Shown piece after piece: positions 45,405 to 56,585 of a stretch of DNA of 64,000 nt. The first letter of the stretch is position 1. The number at the start of each line of letters is the position of its first letter. Both the position numbers and the translations under genes were made by a program. Location of the stretch: NCBI GenBank assembly GCA_023091665.1, contig JALJCQ010000033.1, forward strand, positions 186,001 to 250,000. The letters run 5' to 3'. This DNA is from Pythium myriotylum (taxonomy: Eukaryota > Oomycota > Peronosporomycetes > Pythiales > Pythiaceae). The notes below the pieces were generated by a model. The model had not been told where the DNA came from. It was given only the letters and a program-made list of their open reading frames with translations, and made no database searches.

Positions 45405-48400
45405 TCAGCACGGGTCGGCCGTCCAGTCGTCGTCGTCGATGCGCACGCGCGCGACGAACTGCTCGCCAAGCAACGCCTCGCCACCGGGCACGTTCAGTCG
45501 CACGACGAAATACTCGGGTTTGGGCTCGTTGCACGTATCATCCACGATCGGCACGAGAAGCTGCTTGGAGACTTCGCCGGCTGCGAATGTCACCTCACCT
45601 GCTGTCTGCTGATAGTCCATGCAGTCGCCGCGCTGCGTCACGGGCACGCCCATGCACGCTGTGTATTTGAGCGCGTCGACAGCCACGGCGTTAAGGTCCT
45701 CGGTCGCGTACCCGATGGTCAGCGGCTGCGAAAGATTGGTCGAGACGCGCTGGATCGTGAGAGACACTTGGCCGTCAACGTTGCCTTCGACACAGCTGAA
45801 TTCGCTCTGGGTGAATTGAACAGTCGCTAAGCTTGCGTCGTATACAAGCACCTGGCCAGCGCTTGGCTTTAGTGGCGTCGTCGTGAAGAATGGAACGCCG
45901 ACGGCTAGGGTAGTCTGATCGAGAGCAACACTGAATCCATACTCCGACTGTTCTTGCTTTCGAGGAAGCTGCAGTTTGGCAGTTTCTTTTGGGGCCCACT
46001 TAGGAGGTGAAAGCAGCACACCCTTACCATCGCGGACCTCGTCTGCACGTTTGAAGAGGTAGACACTGCCTACTCCCGCGTACGAGAGCATCGATCTCTC
46101 GTTCACGAGAATAGAGTTATTGGCATCGACGGCTCGTTGACCGGGAGCAGCGATGGCAGCAATACCAGTGGCATCATCCACGGCGACTTCAAATCCAAAC
46201 TTGTCTTCTGTGTGCTTGTCAGAGGCAATCAACCTCGCTTGGAATTCCCAGTTACAAAGTTGCCGATTGATTCCAACACAGGGGTCTCGGCTGTTAGGAG
46301 CCTTGCGGCGAAAGGCATATGCCACACCTGCTCGCGGTGTACTTGCCTGTTCAATATCCCAGCTGAATTGCACATCGTCGAAGTTGATGTGTCCCCAGTA
46401 CTTGAAACTTGAAGCATCGACAACACGGATTTGGGCCGTGCTATTCTGATAAGGAGTCAGATCCCACTTGACGCGATCCATTCTCTCCTCACATCGTCCT
46501 GTTTGCTTCATCACCGAGATCCCTTCGACAAGAAGCTCAACGTAGACTAAACGGATATCACAGCCTCCACCAATCTTGAATGACAGCCATGGCCCGAGAA
46601 TAGTAAACGCCTGGGATGTCATCGTTCCTTGCGGGTCTTCTCCTTGGTAGGTACCTGCTGGATCTGGCCCCGGGAGCTTGTAGTTTGGCGTTCTACACAG
46701 TGCATCGCTGGCAAATGCACACATCGACACTTCAGCTGTAACTTTGCCGGCTCCTTTCCGACTCTCGAACGTGCCCACCCAATATCTCCCTTCGTTGTGA
46801 GATCGCTCACCAAAACCTGGATGGATTCCTTTCCGGTAGCGATATTGATTTAAGCGCATGTACGAATTGTCGCCGAACGTTGGCTGTGAGTCGAATGCCG
46901 TCCCAGTCGTGAGCCATCCTGTGAGGTCACCGGTCTCGAAGTCCCACGTCGTTGTTGTTAGGGCGCCAGAGCCTTCGGCCCCAACGATTAACTGCTCGCC
47001 ACTGAGCGCAATGCTACACCCAAAGCTGTCGCCCGGGTTGCTATCTGGAGCCACAAGCCGTGCTTGTTCTTGCCAGGTTCCTATGGCCGTCACTTCTTTG
47101 ATAACGATCTGGTTGGCCGGATCGGCTTTGTATGAGCTGCTGAACGCATCGCAGTCCGCGCAACCAAAACCCTTCCACTGCGGAGTAAGCACTGGCACGG
47201 CCAACACGTCGCCGATAAACGTGATGCTCCACGTGAAACCCTGATCAATAGTTCCCTTTCGAGTAACTTCAACCAACTTGATCGCCGATAGGCTTTGTAT
47301 TGCTGCCTTCATTCCCGTAGCCGTAGCCCCATAGGAGAGAAGTGTTGTTGTCCCAGTGATACCACGATACGTCGTAGTCAGCTGGAATGAACCGGCTGTG
47401 AGAGGGTCGTCAGTGCGTAGCTCGATGGTTTGTTCCTGTGCCTGGAGGTGAAAGATATAGGCAGCACCTTTTCCGAAGTACTTCCGGTCGAACGACCGCG
47501 AGTGGTACTGTTGTGGTGTGTATGCACCAGCATCCGCGAATGGAGCACCAACTGCGATAGTTCGGCGATGGACTACGACTGCATGCCCAAAACGGTAGCT
47601 TTGTTCAACATTTTGCTCGAGGATTCGATACACAAGTCGATCGCTGCAGAAAAGCTGATTGATGTACTCCCAACCATTCATTGTTCGATGGAAGACGAAA
47701 ATACGTTCAGCCTTAGCGGCACCGACAACTGCGACGTCACCAGATAATCCCACAGCACGTTGGCCACCAAATGCGTGCGTTGGTGAAGCCACAATGCCGT
47801 TCGGATCCACGAGCTTGGCCTCGGCAACCCAAGTCGGGGAGGTCACCAAACCCTGCCGTAAGTAAATATACGCTGCGGCGACACCTGGAGCGCCAACGAT
47901 AACTCGAACTGGCCCAAGGGTACCATCGATGCCGACGGAAACCCCAAAGCGCATCCCATCCGTACAATCAACCGGCGCCAACTTGATTTGTTGCTCCCAA
48001 AACCCAAGACGACGTACGTAGATGTACGCTGCTCCACATTGCACGAGGCCATTAGCTGTCACTTGGGTCTCGAGTGGTGCGCCAACTATTGCGAGGTTAC
48101 CGTCGTTGTACACGCTGACTGCCGCACCGAACTGACTTTGTGACTGCTGAGATCTAGTTGACTGGCCAGCAATGAGTGTATCCAGGTTTGACCGGGTACC
48201 ACTACCTCCATCCCCGTTGTCTCGAATTGTGAGCGTTGCCCAGAGCGAGCCACCGAATGTCGGCCATATCCCAGGCAGTGAGATTCGCATCTGAACTGTT
48301 TCATCTGGGTCTTCAACGACAAAGTCATTGGTGGTCGCGACTTTAAACGTTTGAAGACTACTGTCCGCATCGAAAAACATCTCCACGGCAGACGTCGTGT

Positions 48401-51400
48401 AGTCGGAGATTCCTGCATAGTCAAATTTTGAGTCGATCCACAGACTTCTTCGCTCGCTGCTGCCATAAAACTGATTTCGGCTATTTGCAGTTCCTACTGA
48501 GTCTGCGACAAGCCATCTACCCTGCGGCACTAGCGGGTACGGCTCTTGTCCGGCGACGAAAGGTGCGAAGAATGCTCCAGACGAGTATGGGATCGCCTCG
48601 AGCTGCGAGAGACGGCGGTAAGGGCCTATGTGTGGTGTCACGGGTACAAAATTCTTCGACTGCAAGTCAGAGTATGCATCTCCCGTATCCGCGTTGATAA
48701 ACAGTCGAGGGTTGGTAGTCGTGTCCATTGCACAGAAACCAGAGTTACGACTGCAGCGTTGCACAGTCACATCAATATCGCTCCCTTCGAGTACGGAGAA
48801 CGTCGAAGATGTGAACCCTAGCGAAAGAATTCCGAGATCGTACACAAAGCCACCTCCCGAATTCACTCCCGTTTCGTACGTGTCTAGATTCGGTGCTCCA
48901 ATAATTGCCGTACGTTGGTGAAGTGCGACGCTAGAGCCGAACCAGCTGAAATCTTGTTTCTCGCGAGGGTACAACGTAGCCTGTTCTGTCCACCGGCCGT
49001 TGCTGTTTCGAGTGAAAACATAAACATTTCCTCGAAGCACAGGAGGCACTCGAACAACCCATTGAACTCGGGCCGTTGGAACTATCTCCGGATCGACCTT
49101 TCCGGCAGCATTCGTGAGAACAAGTTTACTTCCATCAATTTCCAACAAAGGAATGTCGCTCGTTGAACCAGCAAACGTAATATACCACGTGTATCCGCCA
49201 GTGCTCGAACTTGGCCCATTGCGTGTCACGAGTAGCTTGCCTAAGAAGGCGAAATCACTTTCGAGCGCAACACGCATCGTCTCTTGATCAACATTGAACA
49301 CGATTGGGTTGCTCACGACCTTTACCACGGAGTTCACTATGGAGCCGTTAGTTCGACTCGACTCGCTCAGTGCTCGTTTTACTCGGAGAACAAAAGTGCC
49401 GCCCGATATATGTGATCCCATAGAATTGAGAACATCCAGTTTCACCGACTGAACTGGCTTGCGGATCGTTCGTGGCCCTTGATAACTCTCATGTGCTCCG
49501 ATCAGGACAGTGTCCTTCGATATTGATACACTTGTGCCAAAGAGATCCCCTGAACGCGAGTCGGACCCGTAGAGAATTTGCTGGAGGATGAAAAATGTAT
49601 CGACTGGACTTCTTCTCGCAAACACAACTGCAGCGCCACTATCTGTACCGCTTTTGTATGCGTTTCGGCAAGCCCCGACCACAAGAGTGTAAGTCGTTGC
49701 CATATCCAAATCGAGAGAGCATCCAAACCGATCCCCGCGCTTGAGCTCTGGCGAAACCTGAAGCATGAACTGACGGTTCTGGAATCGACCATTGAAGAGA
49801 TCGAAGACAAATACAGCTCCACTCGAATCGGTGTGGCCTGGTGCGCCAACAACTATTGTCACAGTACCTAGTGGGTGGGAGGATATTGCGACGGCATCCC
49901 CGAATCTGTCACCGGCAACCACCTCATATGGTGCCCCTGTCAGCACTTGAAAAAGAGACCACGTTGCTTTTCCTGCATTATATTGGTAGACATACACGCG
50001 GCCTTCTTCAACGTAGGAGCCAGGTGCTCCGATGGCTGCAAAAGTGTCAATCATGGCAACAGCTTTCCCGTACTCCCTCACATCGAAGTGTTCTGCGGAC
50101 GGAGGGGAGAACTTGAGTTGCTGAGACCACGTCCTGGTAATTGTGTCTCTCTGAAACAAGTATGAAGCACCTATCTGGAGGCCTTTGGAGTGAAAACCAT
50201 CGCTTCGAAAGGACCCAGTTCGGTACTCGCGTACTTGGATATTACCAGATAATAGTCCGTTTGCTCTCGTGAGTGAGGATCCATCGACCTCTAAATCCCT
50301 AATGTTTCCTGATGTATCACCATGGTCTCCATTACGAAGTATGATTGAGATTTCGTTGGTATTGCCCGAACTGCAGACGCTCGTAAATGTCGTGGTGATA
50401 TCGACATCTGCAAACTGTACGCTCATAATAGCAACGACAGAGGATCTGAGCATTTGCTTATCGGCGTTGAAAGGAATTGCATCTGACACTTTGCGACGGT
50501 AAATGAGGCGGAAATACCCACCGCTGGCATCACAGAGCAAGTTTTGGATTTCGTAATCACCGAAGATTGCCGCGGTTGGCGCACCAACCAAGAGTTGGTC
50601 ACCTTTCAAATTCACACTGCTACCAAAGCGATCACCCGACCGAGTGTCTTGCCCTGAGAGAGTACCACCTTGCTGCTTCCAATCATTTTCGGCACGTGTA
50701 AATATGGCTACGAGACCAGCGTCGTCGCCTGGTAGGCCCCAGTGGGTTTGACCATCGCTTAGTGGCGGGAGTTTGTACCCACCAAACTGGATCAACACAC
50801 GAGCGTTTGTGCCTTTAAGGATGGGTGTGAGAGTGTTCCCGTTGACTTTCACTGCGGTGACCGGAGCAAGCGCCGGTAGATTCCCAGACGTATCCACCAC
50901 AGGCCCGTATTCATTCCTCGTGTTCACCTTGAGGAATGTTACAGTCCACGAGTATCCTCCGTAGATATTCATAGCTGTTGATCGAACAACTCGGACGTCG
51001 ATGATAGAGCTGAGCTTTTCCAGCGCTGTCTCAACTGTCTGGTCACTTGCTTGAACAGGAATATCTTCTGTTTCGTCGTTCGGAAACACATCGTTGCGAA
51101 AACGGAGTCTGAATGCTCCACTCACACGCCCGAGACCTTGGCGTTCGGTACGGACTGTGCACTGGGCCTCATAACCTTGGAGCCCAACACTCTGGGGAAT
51201 AAGCTCAGGTACGTCATAAAGTTGATCACTCGCGGTGAAAGTGATACTCCAGGAGTACCCTCGAACAGCGCTTGGGAGAGAACGTGTGACACCTGAGACA
51301 CCGAGGTTCAGATCCTGGGTCAGTATAGTTTGCAATTCGAGCTCGGCAGCGTTGTACTTGATATTACGCGTGACAAGTCCGTATAGTTGCACGGTGAAGA

Positions 51401-54400
51401 AACCTGATATTGCGGTAGACTCCACCAATACGCGCGCTTGAAGAGCCCCACGCCCATCTCCAACGGTCGCCTGCCTTCCTGTTAGTGCGTTGATCGTTGT
51501 CAGAGCTGACAGTGGGCCTTCCACGTAGAGAAACGTGATTGTCCACACAAATGCATTCGAGCATCCGCAAAACGTGTTCTCCGTTCGGGACACTCGGATA
51601 GTATTCTGGCCAAACCCGAGATCGAGTTCGAGTGCGACTCGTAGTTGCGTCTCGTCGAAGTTGTAATAGATACGACGTGTTGGCCCGATACTCCCGAGCT
51701 TGACAAAAAACCAACCACCAACCGAATCTCCAGCTGCCACACTGCTCGTGATTTCTTGTACTGCTGGACGCTGCGTTGCTATTGTCCGAATAACCTGGAT
51801 CTCGTCCACATAAGCAGCCGAATCACCAAGAACGCTAACGATCTGTACAGCGGAGATTGGCTCCTGAGCGCTTGGCGCGCCCATAACCAGGGTATCTCCG
51901 TCCACATCGACACTTGCACCAAGCGAGTCGCCACTTACGTAAGGAGAAGAGCGAAGACCAAAAGTAGCGGAGTACAAAACATCGAAATGGTTGATGGCGA
52001 AGAGTGTTGCGGAGTCGACGGTAGTTTGGTATGTCACTTCATAGTCAAATCCGAGGCGATTGACAAGCAAGTCCGTGAAGGTGACCTTTCCAAAAGTGAT
52101 AGTTCGGGTAGTACCACCAAGGAGAACGCCACCAGGAGGGTTAAGATGAGTTTCGACTGCTTGCACTGGTCTAGTGTTCGCAAGATCTGTCGTGCACGTT
52201 AGAATCTTGGCCCCATTGAGCAAAACTGATTGTGCGTCAGCGTAGTCGAGGTCTTTGGAAGTGTCACCTGTCTGGATGATATACTCAAATCGGAGTTTTT
52301 GTCCCGGTGAACCGCTCACATAGCTTGCATAGCGTATGATAGTAGTAGCGGCACCGACAAGGCTTGGCTGAAATTTGACTTGCGGTAGTTTTCCATTTCC
52401 AGGTGCAGGTATGACCACCACACAGGCGTCGAATTCGAGCTCAAGGACCAATTTATCGTTGTATCCGTATATTCCGTCTGGGCTCAGAAAACGAACTGCT
52501 GCGATAGTTGGCTTGCGCCCGTTGATCACCAAGTTTTTCCCGAACCCGAGGGAGTTTTGAGTATTCGGGTAGGGTAGATCGAGATTCGCGAGTGTGGTTG
52601 GGTTCGTTGAAGCGTGGAGGATAGAACTGAGTACGTCGCTGGCATCAAGCGAGTGGTGGTCAATATATTCGAGGTCCGTGGAGTAGTCTCCTTCTTGAAC
52701 AACATAGCGGAAGGTCAGCGCAGTCGATCCGCTGCCTTGGATGTAGTTAGCCTTTCGTGTGTAAAAACCAAGGTCGAGCCAGACGATAGGTATGCCTGTG
52801 ACGACTACATGTTGAGAAAACGTGACAACAAGGTCAAGGACATCCCCGGTACGATAAGATCCATCCGGTGCTGTAGAGGTCACGCTCATCACAGTGGGGA
52901 TCTTCCTTGTATCCACGTTCAAGACGCCAAGACTAAGTAACTGGCCGAGTGGTTCTGGGTCTGGCAAAGTCAAAATTGCGTCGGTCTTTGGTGTTGTCGA
53001 GAATCTCTTGATCGCGCATTGCCCGTTGTTGAGTGTAAGCGACTGATCATCCCTGTACGTCAAGTCGTCTTCGACGTCGCCCTCTTGGACGGTATACTGA
53101 AAGTGTAATAACTTGTTGTTTTCATTGTAGAAGCCTACGCACAGAACAGGTCGGCCAAGAGGAGCCGAGTTCAAAATTAGTAGAGGAGCCTTCTCAGGGT
53201 ATGCGCTTGTGGGTGGATCGATGAATACGTCGTGACTCATCTCCACAATGATGTCAATCACATCCCCGACCACAAATGATCCCCCATTGATCGCTGCCGC
53301 GGGAGTTACGGCATACACCGATACGACCATCGGGGCATCAGTTCCTATGACAATTCCTGCAGGACTCAGGTTGATCCCCTGAAGCGATAAAACGACGAGT
53401 TCACCGTTGAAGTTTATGATTGAACATCCAGGAGGGTCACAGACCAGCGATGAGTCGTCGTTTTTGTCCAAGCTGGAGGTAGACTCACCGTCCGTCACGA
53501 TGTGCATGAAGACGAGGGTCTTCCCATTTGTGCTTATGTAAGGCACACTCACGCCTGTGTTGAGCGCAAGAGTCGGCTGATTGTCGACGCGAATTTCGTC
53601 CGTGAACGAGACTGAGAACGAGATGAGTTGGTTGGAACCGTATTCCCCCGCAACGACATCAGCAGTCAAGCTCGTGACCTTCGTGATATACCCAGTATGA
53701 GGATCCACGATAACCGGCGGGTTTGCTAGTAGCAGCCCAGGTGCTGGAAGTTGCAACTCAGCATCCATCGTGGGAGTAGCAGACGTCTTACGAATAGTGC
53801 CACCGTTGAGGCTGAGCGAATCCGTCCCTTTGTAATCCAAACCAAGAGGTGCTTGGTCGCCAAGACATACGGTGTACTCAAAGAGCAGCGCCTGGGAATT
53901 TGAGCCGGAAACGTAATAAGCCTGGCGATTGTAGTCACCCACTGCAAGGGCGAGAGAAGGTGTTCCTTGGGTCGTGTCAACGGTGACACGACTGGTAAAG
54001 CTAACTGATATGGTCACAGTGTCACCTCGACTTACAGTTGTTCCAGGAACAGGATCGACAATCGTGATAGCACCGACCTTGGCTGGCAAACCATCTAATC
54101 GAATCTGCGCATTGTCTTTAAGAGATTTTTGAGCCAGGGTAGCAGCCGCAAGCGAGATATCAGCAACAGCAGACGTCGTTCCCTTCTGCAAAAGGCGTGT
54201 AATGGTTGCTCCGTTCAGATCTAGGGCACTGTCGTCGCGATAGTTCAGGAAGGTATTCCCTGTCGCGCTATGTGAATCATACGCGGATACGGTGTACGTG
54301 AACACAAGGCTCTTCGTTCCATCACCGGACTTGTATCCAGCCGGTCGCTTGATGTTACCTGTCTCCATGTACAGACGAGGGAATCCCACGACCGTCACAG

Positions 54401-56585
54401 GTTTTGTGAAGGTGACAATGATGTCGATGTTGTCCCCAGGAGTATATACGCCATTACCGGATGCACACAGTACACCAACTGCCGGATCGACAATAGGGAC
54501 CGAAGTGTCGATGCGAATTGAATTTAACGAACCCAGATTGGTCGGGGTGACGGCCATTGCCGTTGCCGCGTCTGTGGTTGGCCTGGAGGAGAAGCGTTTG
54601 ATATACATAGCGTTCCCCAAAACGATCTTCGAGGTCACATCTAGTGCAGCAGCGGCATCGCCATCTTCGACTGTATATCGGAAAACTAGAGTGTCTGTGT
54701 TGTTACCACTCACAAAAATTGCATCCCGGCGTGGAGCGCCATTTCCGAACGCTGTGAGGGATACAGGGAGTAGCGGGCTTCCATATACTGTCACTGGGGT
54801 TGAAAAATGGACGCGGAGCTCAATCTCCTCGCCAAATCCGTACTCACCGTCACCCGGTGATGTGCATGAGACTGAAGAGATAGCAGGAGGAGTGGTGTCG
54901 ATAGCTACATCACTGGTCCCTGACAAAGAGTTAATCGATCCTGGTGTAGGCAAAGTCAATACCGGTGTTCGTCCATTTCGATCTTGAATTCCTCCAGAGC
55001 CAAGACTCAGCGAAGTCGGTGAGCTGTAGTCTAAATCAACCGTGGCATCAGTCGCTGTCACGTAGTAGTTGAAGACAAGCTTATCCGTGTAAACGTTGAT
55101 TGTGATACACTCGGCAACGCCATTGTTCCCCCCAGTAGTTGATGATGCTAGTGTTAACGTCGGGAGACCGGAGGCAATAACTTCGTCAGAGAACGTGACT
55201 TGAATTGGCAGCAGCATTCCCACTCCATACGGGGACGCAAAGCCGGGCGTTGGCAATGCCCTTACTTCCAAAACTGTGACTTGCGGTGCCAGAGATGTAT
55301 CGACAATGATGCTCGACGCGATGGACGCACTCGGAACCATCGAAGCAACCACACTACCGCCCGAAATAGAGCTGACAATGTTTCCACCAGAGTCTAGGAG
55401 ATCCAGTTGTGGCTGAACGGTGTTGGGCTGGCCATCCAACACTCCATCTGACAGGTTCTGACGGAGATACAAGTTTACAGCGCGTCCTGTGATTATATTG
55501 AATGGATCCGAGAGCTGCTCGATGCTGGTCTTGGTCCATATCTCTCGTGTCGGGTCTTTCGTGTACAACGAGAATAGTAGAGTGTAATCGTTCCCAGCCT
55601 TGTCGATCCTGAGCGAACGAAAGATCGCGACCCCACCACGAACCCTCGCACGCAAAGAGCTACTTGGAGCTATCACCCCTCCTGATGGATTCGAAGCAAT
55701 TGCCACCCGGACGATACTGGTGCTGTCAGCCTCCAGTATGTTTCCACCTGCATCTATGAGTTTGAGCACGGGCTGAATTCCAAAGGCCTTCCCGCCAGTT
55801 GACTGCTTGGGCGTGGAGAGCAAGACGAGTTGGTTGCAAACGCCAGCGGCGACGGTGAATGGGTTCGTATCGACAGTTGATCCTCCAGGAAGCGCCAAAT
55901 CTGTTGAATATCGCAAGTAGTACGGTGAACCAGCCACGTCGATATAGAGTCCGAGAAACTTGGCCACTCCATTGTAGATGTAGGTAGTCAATCCCGTAAC
56001 AGGGAGGAGTTGACCGCCGGCAGGATTTTTCAGAATCTGGAGGGTGACAGCACCTGAGTTCAGAGCGGTGACGATGTTACCGCCTTTGTCGACGATAACG
56101 GCCGTTGGCTGTGGACGGAAAGGCGTACCACCGAAAGCTGTACTGATATCGGCCCCGATTGAAATGGAAAATGGATCACCAACGACGATATCGAAGGCAG
56201 CGGTCTCGGCGCGCACTCCGTGGTACACCGAAACAAGCGAGATCGTGTACCCGGCGCCAGCCAAGTTAATGTAAAGGTTGGAAAACCTTGCAATTCCGTT
56301 TACAAATGTTGCCGAGTTGGCCGCCGGCTGAATAGTCGCAAATCGCGACGGTGAGGAGCCGATCTGCGCGCGGACGGTGCCTTCGCTGACCGTCGTGAGG
56401 ATGTTGCCGTCGTCGTCAGTGAGTGCGACGACTGGCTGCAGCTGCAGTGGCTCGCCGGCGGTGGATGAGATGGGCTGCACGAGCACGGTCAGCAGTTTTC
56501 CATGCAGCGGCACGAGCAGAATGCACCACACGAGTGCCCATGAGATCAAAGCGGTGGCAGGTCGTGGGAAGAGTCTGGCTCGCAT
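45405..56585 (-). CDS. Giant secreted FG-GAP/Calx-beta protein
   Basis: 3726 residues in one exon of 11.2 kb. The start chosen is the ATG at 56585, giving a signal peptide (LISWALVWCILLVPLHG); the frame extends to a GTG at 56669. Order: three to four filamin-like repeats of about 105 residues with a DxGGNI motif (nt 56450-55280); about nine Ig-like repeats with YVSGS-SQALLFEYTV and DLDY-SLxLNGG motifs (to about 51950); then FG-GAP beta-propeller blades (FGSSVNLKGDQLLVGAP and about thirteen similar) mixed with TxxIxYN-GYxWxVTF repeats; a MAM/lectin-like block near 46950-46350 (WDFETGDLTGWL); and a Calx-beta domain at the C-terminus (45800-45420) ending DDDDWTADPC. No transmembrane segment or GPI signal is seen at the C-terminus, so it is probably secreted or wall-bound. 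An integrin-like or adhesin role is inferred from FG-GAP. Confidence 0.82.
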   Translation of the reverse strand: MRARLFPRPATALISWALVWCILLVPLHGKLLTVLVQPISSTAGEPLQLQPVVALTDDDGNILTTVSEGTVRAQIGSSPSRFATIQPAANSATFVNGIARFSNLYINLAGAGYTISLVSVYHGVRAETAAFDIVVGDPFSISIGADISTAFGGTPFRPQPTAVIVDKGGNIVTALNSGAVTLQILKNPAGGQLLPVTGLTTYIYNGVAKFLGLYIDVAGSPYYLRYSTDLALPGGSTVDTNPFTVAAGVCNQLVLLSTPKQSTGGKAFGIQPVLKLIDAGGNILEADSTSIVRVAIASNPSGGVIAPSSSLRARVRGGVAIFRSLRIDKAGNDYTLLFSLYTKDPTREIWTKTSIEQLSDPFNIITGRAVNLYLRQNLSDGVLDGQPNTVQPQLDLLDSGGNIVSSISGGSVVASMVPSASIASSIIVDTSLAPQVTVLEVRALPTPGFASPYGVGMLLPIQVTFSDEVIASGLPTLTLASSTTGGNNGVAECITINVYTDKLVFNYYVTATDATVDLDYSSPTSLSLGSGGIQDRNGRTPVLTLPTPGSINSLSGTSDVAIDTTPPAISSVSCTSPGDGEYGFGEEIELRVHFSTPVTVYGSPLLPVSLTAFGNGAPRRDAIFVSGNNTDTLVFRYTVEDGDAAAALDVTSKIVLGNAMYIKRFSSRPTTDAATAMAVTPTNLGSLNSIRIDTSVPIVDPAVGVLCASGNGVYTPGDNIDIIVTFTKPVTVVGFPRLYMETGNIKRPAGYKSGDGTKSLVFTYTVSAYDSHSATGNTFLNYRDDSALDLNGATITRLLQKGTTSAVADISLAAATLAQKSLKDNAQIRLDGLPAKVGAITIVDPVPGTTVSRGDTVTISVSFTSRVTVDTTQGTPSLALAVGDYNRQAYYVSGSNSQALLFEYTVCLGDQAPLGLDYKGTDSLSLNGGTIRKTSATPTMDAELQLPAPGLLLANPPVIVDPHTGYITKVTSLTADVVAGEYGSNQLISFSVSFTDEIRVDNQPTLALNTGVSVPYISTNGKTLVFMHIVTDGESTSSLDKNDDSSLVCDPPGCSIINFNGELVVLSLQGINLSPAGIVIGTDAPMVVSVYAVTPAAAINGGSFVVGDVIDIIVEMSHDVFIDPPTSAYPEKAPLLILNSAPLGRPVLCVGFYNENNKLLHFQYTVQEGDVEDDLTYRDDQSLTLNNGQCAIKRFSTTPKTDAILTLPDPEPLGQLLSLGVLNVDTRKIPTVMSVTSTAPDGSYRTGDVLDLVVTFSQHVVVTGIPIVWLDLGFYTRKANYIQGSGSTALTFRYVVQEGDYSTDLEYIDHHSLDASDVLSSILHASTNPTTLANLDLPYPNTQNSLGFGKNLVINGRKPTIAAVRFLSPDGIYGYNDKLVLELEFDACVVVIPAPGNGKLPQVKFQPSLVGAATTIIRYASYVSGSPGQKLRFEYIIQTGDTSKDLDYADAQSVLLNGAKILTCTTDLANTRPVQAVETHLNPPGGVLLGGTTRTITFGKVTFTDLLVNRLGFDYEVTYQTTVDSATLFAINHFDVLYSATFGLRSSPYVSGDSLGASVDVDGDTLVMGAPSAQEPISAVQIVSVLGDSAAYVDEIQVIRTIATQRPAVQEITSSVAAGDSVGGWFFVKLGSIGPTRRIYYNFDETQLRVALELDLGFGQNTIRVSRTENTFCGCSNAFVWTITFLYVEGPLSALTTINALTGRQATVGDGRGALQARVLVESTAISGFFTVQLYGLVTRNIKYNAAELELQTILTQDLNLGVSGVTRSLPSAVRGYSWSITFTASDQLYDVPELIPQSVGLQGYEAQCTVRTERQGLGRVSGAFRLRFRNDVFPNDETEDIPVQASDQTVETALEKLSSIIDVRVVRSTAMNIYGGYSWTVTFLKVNTRNEYGPVVDTSGNLPALAPVTAVKVNGNTLTPILKGTNARVLIQFGGYKLPPLSDGQTHWGLPGDDAGLVAIFTRAENDWKQQGGTLSGQDTRSGDRFGSSVNLKGDQLLVGAPTAAIFGDYEIQNLLCDASGGYFRLIYRRKVSDAIPFNADKQMLRSSVVAIMSVQFADVDITTTFTSVCSSGNTNEISIILRNGDHGDTSGNIRDLEVDGSSLTRANGLLSGNIQVREYRTGSFRSDGFHSKGLQIGASYLFQRDTITRTWSQQLKFSPPSAEHFDVREYGKAVAMIDTFAAIGAPGSYVEEGRVYVYQYNAGKATWSLFQVLTGAPYEVVAGDRFGDAVAISSHPLGTVTIVVGAPGHTDSSGAVFVFDLFNGRFQNRQFMLQVSPELKRGDRFGCSLDLDMATTYTLVVGACRNAYKSGTDSGAAVVFARRSPVDTFFILQQILYGSDSRSGDLFGTSVSISKDTVLIGAHESYQGPRTIRKPVQSVKLDVLNSMGSHISGGTFVLRVKRALSESSRTNGSIVNSVVKVVSNPIVFNVDQETMRVALESDFAFLGKLLVTRNGPSSSTGGYTWYITFAGSTSDIPLLEIDGSKLVLTNAAGKVDPEIVPTARVQWVVRVPPVLRGNVYVFTRNSNGRWTEQATLYPREKQDFSWFGSSVALHQRTAIIGAPNLDTYETGVNSGGGFVYDLGILSLGFTSSTFSVLEGSDIDVTVQRCSRNSGFCAMDTTTNPRLFINADTGDAYSDLQSKNFVPVTPHIGPYRRLSQLEAIPYSSGAFFAPFVAGQEPYPLVPQGRWLVADSVGTANSRNQFYGSSERRSLWIDSKFDYAGISDYTTSAVEMFFDADSSLQTFKVATTNDFVVEDPDETVQMRISLPGIWPTFGGSLWATLTIRDNGDGGSGTRSNLDTLIAGQSTRSQQSQSQFGAAVSVYNDGNLAIVGAPLETQVTANGLVQCGAAYIYVRRLGFWEQQIKLAPVDCTDGMRFGVSVGIDGTLGPVRVIVGAPGVAAAYIYLRQGLVTSPTWVAEAKLVDPNGIVASPTHAFGGQRAVGLSGDVAVVGAAKAERIFVFHRTMNGWEYINQLFCSDRLVYRILEQNVEQSYRFGHAVVVHRRTIAVGAPFADAGAYTPQQYHSRSFDRKYFGKGAAYIFHLQAQEQTIELRTDDPLTAGSFQLTTTYRGITGTTTLLSYGATATGMKAAIQSLSAIKLVEVTRKGTIDQGFTWSITFIGDVLAVPVLTPQWKGFGCADCDAFSSSYKADPANQIVIKEVTAIGTWQEQARLVAPDSNPGDSFGCSIALSGEQLIVGAEGSGALTTTTWDFETGDLTGWLTTGTAFDSQPTFGDNSYMRLNQYRYRKGIHPGFGERSHNEGRYWVGTFESRKGAGKVTAEVSMCAFASDALCRTPNYKLPGPDPAGTYQGEDPQGTMTSQAFTILGPWLSFKIGGGCDIRLVYVELLVEGISVMKQTGRCEERMDRVKWDLTPYQNSTAQIRVVDASSFKYWGHINFDDVQFSWDIEQASTPRAGVAYAFRRKAPNSRDPCVGINRQLCNWEFQARLIASDKHTEDKFGFEVAVDDATGIAAIAAPGQRAVDANNSILVNERSMLSYAGVGSVYLFKRADEVRDGKGVLLSPPKWAPKETAKLQLPRKQEQSEYGFSVALDQTTLAVGVPFFTTTPLKPSAGQVLVYDASLATVQFTQSEFSCVEGNVDGQVSLTIQRVSTNLSQPLTIGYATEDLNAVAVDALKYTACMGVPVTQRGDCMDYQQTAGEVTFAAGEVSKQLLVPIVDDTCNEPKPEYFVVRLNVPGGEALLGEQFVARVRIDDDDWTADPC

